From the IMG/VR virus record IMGVR_UViG_3300028388_002840, positions 1 through 22,645 of that record: a stretch of DNA of 22,645 nucleotides; one strand, given 5' to 3'. This DNA is from a virus. This document shows positions 9,801 through 15,074 of the stretch, piece by piece; the first letter of the stretch is position 1, and each line of letters begins with the position of its first letter. The notes below the pieces were generated by a model. It was not told the origin of the DNA and did no database searches. It saw nothing but the letters and a program-made list of their open reading frames with translations. The position numbers and the translations under genes are program-made.

Positions 9801-10285
9801 TCAGCAGACACCCCAAAGGCGTTCATAATGGTAGTCAGACCATCTGCAGCAGTAAGCGTGTCCGTAACCCCAGCCACAGCACTCTTGGATGCAGTTTCCA
9901 AAAGGCGCAGCCCTTCGGCTCCGTCATACCCAGCAGACACCACTTGGTAGTACGCCTGTGCAAGTTTTATCGGGTCGTCCAGTGTTTCCTCCGACAGCCG
10001 GAAAATATCGCCTTTAAGCTGGCCGAAGTCCGCCTGTGCGCTCTGCGAAATGGTTTTTACTTCCAGCATGGCAGCTTCGTACTGCTTTGCAAAGTTGAAG
10101 GCTTCGGCAGCAATGTTTCCGAAAGCAAGTGCAGCCCCAGCGCCAAGGGCCACGAATGGGTTGATTGAACTTATCCTGCTGGCAAGACCTTGAATGATGC
10201 CCGTAGCTTCCAAAGCCCCGGAACGCAGGCCGGAGTTGTCAATCCCGGAAGCAAAGAACAGTGAATTATCTCCTTGAACTGGCAT
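6821..10285 (-). CDS. Tape measure protein (TP901 type)
   Basis: A 1154-residue protein, the longest uninterrupted tail gene apart from the tip. Residues about 70-250 show the TP901 core: a helical region with SEETLDDPIKLAQAYYQVVSAGYD, AGVTDTLTAADGLTTIMNAFGVSAEKANEVAD and AAPLAAALGVSYNEVLAAVATLTKQGTP. A hydrophobic stretch at 43-60 (FVALGAGAALAFGNIAA) could aid membrane entry. The remainder is mostly charged coiled coil (for example ERVQLARLRRELERGTTLQE and AQQAAIEAEERARKEVRLL). By the usual relation of about 0.15 nm per residue, the tail would be near 170 nm long; this is an estimate. It lies after the chaperone pair and a 213-aa gene, and its TGA overlaps the Dit start. The ATG at 10285 follows a 220-base stretch without a minus-strand gene. 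Confidence 0.95.
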   Translation of the reverse strand: MPVQGDNSLFFASGIDNSGLRSGALEATGIIQGLASRISSINPFVALGAGAALAFGNIAAEAFNFAKQYEAAMLEVKTISQSAQADFGQLKGDIFRLSEETLDDPIKLAQAYYQVVSAGYDGAEGLRLLETASKSAVAGVTDTLTAADGLTTIMNAFGVSAEKANEVADAMFKTVELGKTNFAQLSSSMSQAAPLAAALGVSYNEVLAAVATLTKQGTPTKVAITQIRAALVGLNRELGDGWSEIYTFQDALQELYDRADGSSTAIEKMVGQQEAVLAVLAATGKNAQGAADDLRNLEEAVGSTDRAFSAMTQGQNNALTILGNRVRALTEGLGEGLLSVANDVAQFFLNLSDKGSFAAETYQQERVQLARLRRELERGTTLQERRIEIIEELKQKYPALLQDIATDEGNTERLATAISNVNEQLLKRIRLEENKEEIAKADERLREKELEFVQKRYTVEEEIEKLKVNSAYIRERTAGDEALSLRQQVENIQKLNSEQSRTLEYYFGQYAKLGKERLQLERELNALLGEGADIRAGYVEFEEGGTPAGAETEGLKDAEQTYKEFLESMKTEYERYEAAKTVFGKEGADKRYQQLLSYGNDYRAFLAQQLSITQSIENEKVLAVKAAAEGISAEFIKQRKAAVEGPAGLADGFGNFGELAKDKAMDLPPISVEIELEEESVAKLRTDLRRVNKAIEESTDDTNRKALQEYKEVLQAQIEEKLGQTNRLADTERRMIETVQGYYLKALRERLKEQRATHAEAVKLYGRESEQAIDAMSNIRDTQVKIGDETQRMIGDISTMFRSLASLFEKFGSDDLSQLATQLAGVADGVGQMVAGFSTGNPFQIISGLAGVIDSAITIEIKADTAKFERQIHDLERVIADFNDALEDSIGIDKVKDRQELIEKQTELERAQQAAIEAEERARKEVRLLGIKLGDKGAGSGTDQKKIEGFEDAAREARREVQRLQDQVNELYTGTTSDSIVDSIVDGFEQGKDSAADFAETFEDLMRKAIIESLKLSYLEKAVASFYDSFSEAAASEDELTPAEIQALRAQFTVLVDRSRQELEALNGILEEAGIQATIGERQGLRGDIQTITEDTAGVLAGTLNKIMIDTSAGLQAALESNLWLQQIHLALVGMKEANDEANVRLVNIEKSLS

Positions 10286-10333
10286 AGGGTGAATCTATTT
10301 TCTTGCCAATTTACAGAATGAAAGTGAGGGAGA

Positions 10334-10573
10334 TTGATTACTTTGGTGGGAAATGATATAGTTGAAAAACAGATGATACACGCTCTGCCATTCTTGGAAG
10401 CCATTAGCTACCCCATGCTGGTGGTAGAGTACAGGGACGACACAGTGCTGCTGTCAAACCCGTATATCACCTATCGCTTCACAGGAATGCCGGACATTGA
10501 GCGTATCAAAGAAAAGTACCCCCCGGGGTCCGTCCGGCTTCTCTTCGGTCTACCACATTGGCTTTTGAATTAG
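10334..10573 (+). CDS. Possible small plus-strand gene, unknown function
   Basis: This 79-residue open frame runs against all other genes. It starts at TTG (10334) with a GAGGGAG purine run a few bases before it; ATG at 10373 is an alternative start. The product (MITLVGNDIVEKQMIHALPF ... ) contains YPMLVVEYRDDTVLLSN, YRFTGMPDIERIKEKYPPGS and a hydrophobic end VRLLFGLPHWLLN, with a natural mix of hydrophobic and charged residues. The 220 bases from 10286 to 10505 carry no minus-strand frame: all three are broken by stops. This is the only such gap in a tightly packed genome, which favours a real plus-strand gene. It overlaps the 3' end of the 213-aa gene by 68 bases. No family recognised; a chance frame cannot be excluded. 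Confidence 0.4.
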   Translation: MITLVGNDIVEKQMIHALPFLEAISYPMLVVEYRDDTVLLSNPYITYRFTGMPDIERIKEKYPPGSVRLLFGLPHWLLN

Positions 10574-11147
10574 GCATCAACTGCGCCACAGCACGTTCGT
10601 AGACGTTTACGATGCTACTCCCTGCCACCATTGCAAAGGTGTCGTCGTAGAGGTTGCAAATAACCTGCCCTTCCAGCTTTACACGGGACTGATCGAAGGC
10701 ATCTACAAAGCCCGAAGCCATAAGCGCAAAACTGCTGTCATGGACGGTTACGTAGTTCTTGTCCTTTGCCGTTACAAGGCTCTCCCCGAACGCATGCACC
10801 TCCGCACTGCCCAAAGCCACAAACTGGCTGTCAATGACCGTCCACTTTCCTTTCTTTACAGGTAGGCTGCTGTTCCCATCCACAACAATACCCGCAGCCT
10901 TTAGGTCAGCTGTAGGCAGGGCACGCAGTTCGTCATGCTCTACGACGCGCTTAATCAAGAGCCAAGGCATCCAGTGCCCGAAAAACTCTAAGGCCTGTTC
11001 ATATTTCTGCCCCTGCTTTACTTCCTCGAAAAGGGCTTCGGCTTTCTCCCCGTACAGCTTGCACGCACGGTTGATGGATTTTTCCTTTCTACGGGATTCC
11101 AGCCGCCTGTAAATTTTGCGCATTAAGTGCTTCGTCTTGACGTTCAT
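10506..11147 (-). CDS. Beta-helix-like repeat protein beside the tape measure
   Basis: A 213-residue protein starting with ATG at 11147, overlapping the stop of the frameshift chaperone product (ATGA). The first 60 residues are basic and helical (MNVKTKHLMRKIYRRLESRRKEK). From about residue 100 the chain is a ladder of 7-8-residue units of the type V-x-A-x-[D/G]-x-S-x: TVIDSQFVALGSAEVHAFGE, VTAKDK, VTVHDSSF, VDAFDQSR, VKLEGQ, VICNLYDDTF, VNVYERA. Such periodicity predicts a parallel beta-helix or beta-solenoid. Its place between the tail chaperone and the tape measure suggests a tail-assembly or virion-associated role, but accessory genes also occur at this point. No catalytic motif was seen, and the function is unknown. 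Confidence 0.8.
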   Translation of the reverse strand: MNVKTKHLMRKIYRRLESRRKEKSINRACKLYGEKAEALFEEVKQGQKYEQALEFFGHWMPWLLIKRVVEHDELRALPTADLKAAGIVVDGNSSLPVKKGKWTVIDSQFVALGSAEVHAFGESLVTAKDKNYVTVHDSSFALMASGFVDAFDQSRVKLEGQVICNLYDDTFAMVAGSSIVNVYERAVAQLMPNSKANVVDRREAGRTPGGTFL

Positions 11148-11407
11148 TGCTTTGGCATTTGTGCAGATAGGATTCCGGCAAGATCCTTTGGCTGCGTGTT
11201 AGACTTTTGGCTCTCGTCGTCGTTGGGTTTATACCGGGGAACGCTGGCCGATAAGCACACCAGCGTGCGGTAGGGTATTTCGTTGAAGACCTGTTCGTAA
11301 CTCATTCCGAAATGGGACATGCCCCCGCCAATCAGGGCGTAGGGATTGAATCGTTTATGTTCGACAGCGGATTCATCTGCCTTACAGTCTGGAAAAAGGG
11401 CAAAAAA
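11144..11407 (-). CDS. Tail assembly chaperone, frameshift extension (gpGT-like, -1 frame)
   Basis: This 87-residue segment is read after a -1 shift from the chaperone gene and ends at the TGA at 11144. It reads FFALFPDCKADESAVEHKRF, then NPYALIGGGMSHFGMSYEQVFNEIPYRTLVCLS and a polar C-terminus. The frame opens at an ATG (11443), but that ATG lies inside the upstream gene without a ribosome site, and the junction at the slippery site fits better. The full product from 11838 would be 231 residues. In lambda-like siphophages the longer chaperone (gpGT) binds the tape measure through the extension while the shorter one (gpG) coats it. The same division of work is inferred here from arrangement and position. 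Confidence 0.82.
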   Translation of the reverse strand, partial: FFALFPDCKADESAVEHKRFNPYALIGGGMSHFGMSYEQVFNEIPYRTLVCLSASVPRYKPNDDESQKSNTQPKDLAGILSAQMPKQ

Positions 11408-11838
11408 AAACCCGTCTGAATTTTCTGCGCCACCTCGAACCATAGCTGCAGCACCTCTTGGACGGTAAGGTTATCCGTGAGGAATGGCACGTACCAATCC
11501 GGCATAGGCTTCTTGCTGGGCCCGTGTGCCATGATAGCGGTTATCTCAATAAGCTGCGGAATGTATGTCAGTGCCTGCCGGGACATAGCTTGCTCCGTGA
11601 ACAGTTCGTCGGGCAGCTGGGCTACCACTTGCGCAATCTTGTTCAGCACTGCAAAGGTGGGCGGTTTTATGGTGAAGGTGATATGCGACTTGCGCTGCAG
11701 TTGCTCCGGCAGCGTGTCCGGGACAATCACTTCTACTTTGTACTTGGATGGCTCGTTTCTTAGGGCTTCTAAGAGGGCGACGTGAGCCTGCTTTACGTCC
11801 ATGGCATCGGACTGCTTGGCCCCTTGGCTTTCTTCCAT
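11332..11838 (-). CDS. Tail assembly chaperone (gpG-like)
   Basis: A 168-residue protein. It contains KYKVEVIVPDTLPEQLQRKS, then HITFTIKPPTFAVLNKIAQVVAQL, TYIPQLIEITAIMAHG and LTVQEVLQLWFEVAQKIQTG, and ends soon after the slippery T run. The mostly helical make-up, the size and the frameshift near the C-terminus upstream of the tape measure all fit siphophage tail chaperones. The frame is open upstream to 11925, but that part crosses a terminator hairpin, so ATG at 11838 is chosen; ATG at 11802 is possible. Only about 11 bases separate the terminator T run from this start, so expression depends on read-through, antitermination or a promoter inside the upstream gene. Confidence 0.85.
   Translation of the reverse strand: MEESQGAKQSDAMDVKQAHVALLEALRNEPSKYKVEVIVPDTLPEQLQRKSHITFTIKPPTFAVLNKIAQVVAQLPDELFTEQAMSRQALTYIPQLIEITAIMAHGPSKKPMPDWYVPFLTDNLTVQEVLQLWFEVAQKIQTGFFLPFFQTVRQMNPLSNINDSIPTP
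11401..11413 (-). other. -1 programmed frameshift site of tail chaperone
   Basis: On the minus strand the sequence is GGG followed by nine Ts and a G. Frame 0 reads GGT TTT TTT TTG; the heptamer G GGT TTT (11413-11407) has the X XXY YYZ form, and T TTT TTT follows it. Slipping back one base gives GGG TTT TTT TTT GCC and opens the extension frame to 11144. Confidence 0.85.
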
Positions 11839-11849
11839 GCACCGAAGAT

Positions 11850-11877
11850 AAAAAAAAGGAGCGGTTTTCACCACTCC
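11850..11877 (-). terminator. Rho-independent terminator after DUF932-like gene
   Basis: Minus-strand hairpin GGAGTGGT-GAAA-ACCGCTCC (8 pairs, one of them G-U, with a GAAA tetraloop), followed directly by eight Ts (11857-11850). It closes the accessory block just before the tail chaperone. Confidence 0.9.
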
Positions 11878-11905
11878 CTTTTCCGGCTCCGGGGGAACTA
11901 TGTGC

Positions 11906-12826
11906 CTACACGTACTCGGCCACAAGCTGCTGCGCCTTGTTGTTCGTTTCCTTACCTGCTCCGATCATGATAAAGTCGTGCCCAGCGTTCTTGTGCAGGT
12001 GGTTCGTGTAACGAGTTGCGCCCTGCAGCAAGCCAAACGCTGTCGTCCCTGTGTACTTCATCTCAATATCGATGCCGTGCAGTATCTGTTCCACAGTCGC
12101 TTTCTTGCGTGCCTTGGCTTCCTCCCACTCTTTTTTGGTGCGGATGCCTGCCAGTTCACGTGCAAACGCCACAATCTCGCTGCGCTTCACCTCTACCCTG
12201 TCAAGGGATTTAAGAAACTCGCCATGCTGCTGGTAGGTGTCCATCGTTTTGAGCAGTTCGCCCACGTACAGCAACGCCTTAGCATTGCCGGATTCAGTGT
12301 GTCGCATTTTAAGCTGCCCGTGAGAACGTGCAACCCGCATCCCGTTGTCGCAAACAAGGCGCTTTGTGCTTAGATCGAACTTACTGCTGAATGTACCACC
12401 GAACCCCGTCCAAAAGGACATTTGCGCCAGTATATTCTCTTCCTTGCCGTTGGCATTGGTAAAGATGATTGGCTCGAAGGGCACTGTGAAGCGTATGCGC
12501 TGCCCATTAAGATACTCGTTGTACCCTATCTGCGACAGGTCAAGGTCAAGCTGCGATTCCTGTACGCTCTCAATGATGCTGCGCAGAAAGTCTTTTGGCT
12601 GCAGGGAGTGGTAGATGCGCCCCCCGGTTCCAAGGAAACGCCCATCGCTTGTGTACACGTCTTTGGTGTACGGGGCATCAACCTCCGTGCTGGGGTCAAT
12701 CCCAAGGTCAATCGGGCTGGGTGCTTCCTTCTTGTAGTCGATCACGTCAAAAAGCCGGGATTCCAGCTTGTTCAGTGCGTCCATGTTTTTGCTCGTCAGT
12801 TCCAGTGTGTCTAATGTAGTTTCCAT
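11906..12826 (-). CDS. DUF932-like phage/plasmid protein
   Basis: A 306-residue protein starting with ATG at 12826 after a TTTTTTCACATC leader. It has features of the DUF932 family (phage/plasmid-like TIGR03299 proteins): an N-terminal YTSDGRFLGTGGRIYHSLQP segment, a central RFTVPFEPIIFTN, the family-typical LVCDNGMRVARSHGQLKMRH, a helical C-terminal half (EWEEAKARKKATVEQILHGI), and TAFGLLQGATRYTNHLHKN near the end. The biochemical role of the family is not established; members are often found on plasmids and phages near replication or recombination genes. Here it is the last gene of the accessory block, followed by a terminator. The C-terminal NKAQQLVAEYV resembles a segment of the 79-aa protein upstream. 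Confidence 0.85.
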   Translation of the reverse strand: METTLDTLELTSKNMDALNKLESRLFDVIDYKKEAPSPIDLGIDPSTEVDAPYTKDVYTSDGRFLGTGGRIYHSLQPKDFLRSIIESVQESQLDLDLSQIGYNEYLNGQRIRFTVPFEPIIFTNANGKEENILAQMSFWTGFGGTFSSKFDLSTKRLVCDNGMRVARSHGQLKMRHTESGNAKALLYVGELLKTMDTYQQHGEFLKSLDRVEVKRSEIVAFARELAGIRTKKEWEEAKARKKATVEQILHGIDIEMKYTGTTAFGLLQGATRYTNHLHKNAGHDFIMIGAGKETNNKAQQLVAEYV

Positions 12827-12852
12827 GATGTGAAAAAATTAAGTGTGAAAAA

Positions 12853-13146
12853 TTATCGTGTTCCGCATTCGTTATACGGGTCGTAGGCATCCTTGCGGTA
12901 CGGATACCTCCCGCTTTCGTAGCAAGCATCGCACCAGTGTCCGGTGGTGATGCCGTAATGGTCAAAACGCTCCTGCACGCTGCTGCGCTCGTCTGCATAC
13001 GCCTTGCAGCCCCGGCAAGAGGGGATTTTACGCAAGCACCATGCCTCATCCGGGGCAATCATTGCCATGCGCAGTTCCAGTTCCACTATGTCGTTCGTTT
13101 CGCATAGTACTTCATTCGTCGTGTAATCAAGTGCCTGATATTTCAT
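12853..13146 (-). CDS. Small zinc-ribbon-like protein
   Basis: A 97-residue protein. ATG at 13146 is chosen because the TTG at 13170 lies at the end of a terminator T run. Two CxxC pairs, C44-RG-C47 and C72-DA-C75, are 24 residues apart and could bind one zinc ion; further Cys lie at 15, 37 and 94. The segment DERSSVQERFDHYGITTGHWCDACYESGRYPYRKDAYDPY is rich in Tyr, Asp and Arg. The N-terminal half (MKYQALDYTTNEVLCETNDI VELELRMAM) looks like a small mixed fold. A nucleic-acid-binding or adaptor role is possible, but no named family was recognised. It has a CACACG leader and precedes the DUF932-like gene by 26 bases, so the two are probably co-transcribed. Confidence 0.78.
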   Translation of the reverse strand: MKYQALDYTTNEVLCETNDIVELELRMAMIAPDEAWCLRKIPSCRGCKAYADERSSVQERFDHYGITTGHWCDACYESGRYPYRKDAYDPYNECGTR

Positions 13147-13168
13147 CGTGTGTAATTTAAGTTCGTTC

Positions 13169-13199
13169 AAAAAAAAAGCCCCAAGCCGTAGCCCGGGGC
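13169..13199 (-). terminator. Strong Rho-independent terminator with UACG tetraloop
   Basis: The minus-strand stem GCCCCGGGC (13199-13191) pairs with GCTTGGGGC (13186-13178), including two G-U pairs, around a TACG tetraloop. Nine Ts (13177-13169) follow. It lies 12 bases past the stop of the 79-aa gene. Confidence 0.92.
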
Positions 13200-13211
13200 A
13201 TGTTCCTATTC

Positions 13212-13451
13212 TTACCGCAGCGCAGCTTCTTCTCGCTCGTCAATCATAAAAGCCACAATCTCGTCTACCACCTGCTGCGCCTTTCTGTTGCTGCGGTAGC
13301 CATCCAGCTGATCAATTAAGTAGTGCCAAGCTGCATCGCCTCCACGTACCCTCTTGCGCCTTACAGTTAAGTCCGGGTAGCCTTCAACGTGCATTAAAAT
13401 CTTGTGAGAACTTGGGTGAGAATAACCTGTGTATTTTCCTTTGCGTGTCAT
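13212..13451 (-). CDS. Small unknown protein (79 aa)
   Basis: A 79-residue protein starting with ATG at 13451 behind a TTTCACACAC leader; an upstream TTG (13475) would add eight residues from inside that leader and is not preferred. The N-terminus is basic (MTRKGKYTGYSHPSSHK), followed by ILMHVEGYPDLTVRRKRVRGG, a helix around AAWHYLIDQLDGYRSNRKAQ, and an acidic C-terminal helix QVVDEIVAFMIDEREEAALR. It stands alone between two terminators with a candidate promoter upstream, so it looks like a single-gene unit. No known family recognised. The KAQQVVDEIV segment resembles the C-terminus of the DUF932-like protein. Confidence 0.7.
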   Translation of the reverse strand: MTRKGKYTGYSHPSSHKILMHVEGYPDLTVRRKRVRGGDAAWHYLIDQLDGYRSNRKAQQVVDEIVAFMIDEREEAALR

Positions 13452-13484
13452 GTGTGTGAAATTTTGTGTGAACAACTATGTAGG

Positions 13485-13515
13485 CAAACTACCACATTGG
13501 TGTAGATAATCCAAA
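13485..13515 (-). promoter_or_regulatory. Candidate Bacteroidota-type promoter
   Basis: On the minus strand a TTTG (13515-13512) is followed after 20 bases by TAGTTTG (13491-13485). This is close to the Bacteroidota pattern TTTG ... TAnnTTTG but one base short in the second box. It lies just after a terminator and about 34 bases before the 79-aa gene. Confidence 0.35.
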
Positions 13516-13568
13516 AAAGTGCCCCGAAAAATAGGTGTCTACGGTAAAGTTTAACCTATCTCCGGGGC
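13513..13568 (-). terminator. Terminator with nested inverted repeats after lipoprotein gene
   Basis: The outer stem GCCCCG (13568-13563) pairs with CGGGGC (13526-13521), and an inner pair ATAGGT / ACCTAT (13559-13554 with 13536-13531) lies within it. The outer stem is followed by AC and six Ts (13518-13513) on the minus strand. The hairpin is larger than the other terminators here. Confidence 0.75.
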
Positions 13569-13589
13569 GATTGAACAGAAACAACTCGA

Positions 13590-13973
13590 TTATTGGTACA
13601 CGATCACACTGCCCGGGGTTGCTGTAAAGGCAGCGTCCAAGTCCCCATCGCAGATCACCTGCCAGTATTCAATATCGTTACTGTCCCCGAACAGGATTGC
13701 TTCGGCAACGTCCTCTGTGGTGTCGTACCAACGGCCTTCGTAAAGCCACTTTTCGTTCTTGTCGGACAAGCTGCACGGTACTTGCTCCTGCAGTATCTGT
13801 CCAGCAACTATTTCATTCCCCACCCGGAAGGCTTGCTGCACCACTGCTGTGCATTCGCAGCTGGGTAGGTCGTCGTCTTTCTCGCAGCTTGCTGCCAAAA
13901 GGATGCCGATAGTGAACAAAGTTGCCCACAGTATGTCTTTCCAAGTCGGGGGGTAAATTCCGTTATTTTTCAT
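13590..13973 (-). CDS. Phage lipoprotein, probably surface-exposed
   Basis: A 127-residue protein. Residues 13-29 form a hydrophobic signal (DILWATLFTIGILLAAS) ending in a lipobox LAAS-C30. The mature protein would begin CEKDDDLPSCEC; Lys followed by acidic residues directly after the cysteine matches the lipoprotein export signal described in Bacteroidota, such as Capnocytophaga, which sends lipoproteins to the outer face of the outer membrane. The mature part is about 98 residues, acidic, with Cys also at 39, 41, 67 and 109. It contains WLYEGRWYDTTEDVAEAIL and ends in ATPGSVIVYQ. ATG at 13973 overlaps the previous stop (ATGA). It is the last gene of a coupled seven-gene chain and is followed by a terminator. 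A role in changing the host surface, for example superinfection exclusion, is inference. Confidence 0.82.
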   Translation of the reverse strand: MKNNGIYPPTWKDILWATLFTIGILLAASCEKDDDLPSCECTAVVQQAFRVGNEIVAGQILQEQVPCSLSDKNEKWLYEGRWYDTTEDVAEAILFGDSNDIEYWQVICDGDLDAAFTATPGSVIVYQ

Positions 13974-14113
13974 GTCGTTTTCAATTTAAGGTTTTTGTGA
14001 TAAAGTTTTCGCATGATGCCCTTGGGCCAGTAGCCCGGGGTTCTATTGTAACGCCCTGCACGGGCACCGATTGTCAAATGCAGGGCACGCTGGTATGGTT
14101 TCATCGTTTTCAT
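13970..14113 (-). CDS. Short strongly basic protein (47 aa)
   Basis: A small gene of 47 residues, MKTMKPYQRALHLTIGARAG continuing RYNRTPGYWPKGIMRKLYHK to NLKLKTT. It has 12 Lys/Arg and no Asp or Glu. Both ends overlap neighbours in ATGA form: ATG at 14113 overlaps the stop of the HTH gene, and its TGA (13972-13970) overlaps the lipoprotein ATG. A second in-frame ATG lies at 14104. The exact double overlap inside a chain of such overlaps is the main reason to call it a gene. It would otherwise leave a 136-base gap. The charge suggests nucleic-acid or membrane binding; the function is unknown. Confidence 0.7.
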   Translation of the reverse strand: MKTMKPYQRALHLTIGARAGRYNRTPGYWPKGIMRKLYHKNLKLKTT

Positions 14114-14367
14114 AGCAGGTCTACTTCTTCTCCCTGTTCACCAGCACGTATGTCAATAATCAGGTTGAAATTGTTTTTGTACACGTAGCCCAAGTCATGG
14201 ACGTAGGCTATCTCTGCTCCGTACTCTTTGAGCCTGCCGATCAGCAGGTACAGGTTGCGGTCGCTGGTGTCCAGCCTTGCGGCCAGTTCTTCCGGGGTTC
14301 CTGTGTGGCCCCCTTTGATAAGTCCGTGCAGCTTTTGCAGCTTGCGAAATAGAGAAAACTGTTTCAT
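14110..14367 (-). CDS. Small winged helix-turn-helix protein
   Basis: An 85-residue protein with an N-terminal helix (MKQFSLFRKLQKLHGLIKGG), a helix-turn-helix at about residues 24-48 (TPEELAARLDTSDRNLYLLIGRLKEYG), and a wing at 52-63 (EIAYVHDLGYVY). This arrangement is like HTH_11 / DeoR-type domains without an effector domain. It probably binds DNA and may control this block. ATG at 14367 overlaps the methyltransferase stop (ATGA), and its own stop overlaps the next ATG. The leader AAACAAACACACC is of the CACACA type seen before other accessory genes. The acidic tail (RAGEQGEEVDLL) is unusual for a DNA-binding protein but short. Confidence 0.8.
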   Translation of the reverse strand: MKQFSLFRKLQKLHGLIKGGHTGTPEELAARLDTSDRNLYLLIGRLKEYGAEIAYVHDLGYVYKNNFNLIIDIRAGEQGEEVDLL

Positions 14368-15074
14368 GGTGTGTTTGTTTTGCGTTGATACTTTCCGGGG
14401 GCTACCCGTTCAAAATGCTTCTGCAGAACTTGGCGCACCTTGGCCTTGTAATGCTTGTTGGCTCTGACTTTGCCCGGAGCAAGTCGCAAAACAAGCTGGT
14501 ACAGGCTGCTGGGCGTTACAGGCTCGCTGATCTTTTGCATTGCATGGTCAACGACCACTTTCCACGTTTCCCCGCTTAGAGCCGGGAAAAAGCATACAAT
14601 CGGGGTCAGGGGTATGTGCGCTCCTTTAAGTGCGCTCTCCGCTATCCGCTCGCTGTCGTACTCCGTGTATGCGACCAGCAGTGAGGGAGCCGGGGCGTTC
14701 TGCTTGCTTTCGTTTCCTTCTGAATCATAAAAGCGTAGCCTGCCCCGCATAAAGAAAAAGCTGTCGGCAGTCCCGAATACATAGTCCTGCAGCGCAGCAG
14801 TGTCTGTCCGGGAAAAGATCAGGGCCGTGCCATCCCCGTGCATTGCCATAAGTTCCAGCCACCGTTTCAGCTGTGTGCCATACGGGGGGTTCAGCCATAC
14901 CCTGCCCTCCCACGGCAAGAGCAACCCGTTATCGTGTTTCGTGTAGTGGCGCAGTGCGGTGTCCCAAGGTCTGTCAATGGGGCTGCAAGGGTCAAGATCA
15001 AACGGCCCAAGCTGCTGCACAATCCCGGGCGGGGTCAGCCACACTTCGTTGCCTTCTGTTCGTTGGTAGTTCAT
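14364..15074 (-). CDS. DNA N6-adenine methyltransferase (phage Dam type)
   Basis: A 236-residue protein with the signature of phage N6-adenine methyltransferases (Dam-II / Phage_MT, PF05869 type). The N-terminus has EVWLTPPGIV and a FDLDPCS motif (25-31) in the position of the AdoMet-binding segment. The catalytic motif IV is NPPYG (62-66), in LNPPYGTQLKRW. Next come ALIFSRTDTAALQDYVF, FFMRGRLRFYD and a PAPSLLVAY strand, all typical of the family. The C-terminal 70 residues (SSLYQLVLRLAPGKVRANKHYK) are basic and may bind DNA. It transfers methyl groups to adenine, most simply to protect phage DNA from restriction or to change gene control. No partner restriction enzyme is visible. It is coupled at both ends by ATGA overlaps. 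Confidence 0.92.
   Translation of the reverse strand: MNYQRTEGNEVWLTPPGIVQQLGPFDLDPCSPIDRPWDTALRHYTKHDNGLLLPWEGRVWLNPPYGTQLKRWLELMAMHGDGTALIFSRTDTAALQDYVFGTADSFFFMRGRLRFYDSEGNESKQNAPAPSLLVAYTEYDSERIAESALKGAHIPLTPIVCFFPALSGETWKVVVDHAMQKISEPVTPSSLYQLVLRLAPGKVRANKHYKAKVRQVLQKHFERVAPGKYQRKTNTP

Noticed and set aside
9225-9950. Plus-strand open frame (241 codons)
   Set aside because: Ser/Ala-rich antisense shadow of the tape-measure TP901 region.
11401-11413. T9 run taken as a terminator
   Set aside because: No G/C hairpin precedes it and it lies inside the chaperone frames; it is the slippery site.
11144-11443. Independent 99-aa gene starting at ATG 11443
   Set aside because: The ATG is inside the chaperone gene; a frameshift at the slippery site explains the frame better.
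11332-11925. Chaperone start at ATG 11925
   Set aside because: The first 29 codons pass through the terminator hairpin at 11850-11877; ATG 11838 is more likely.
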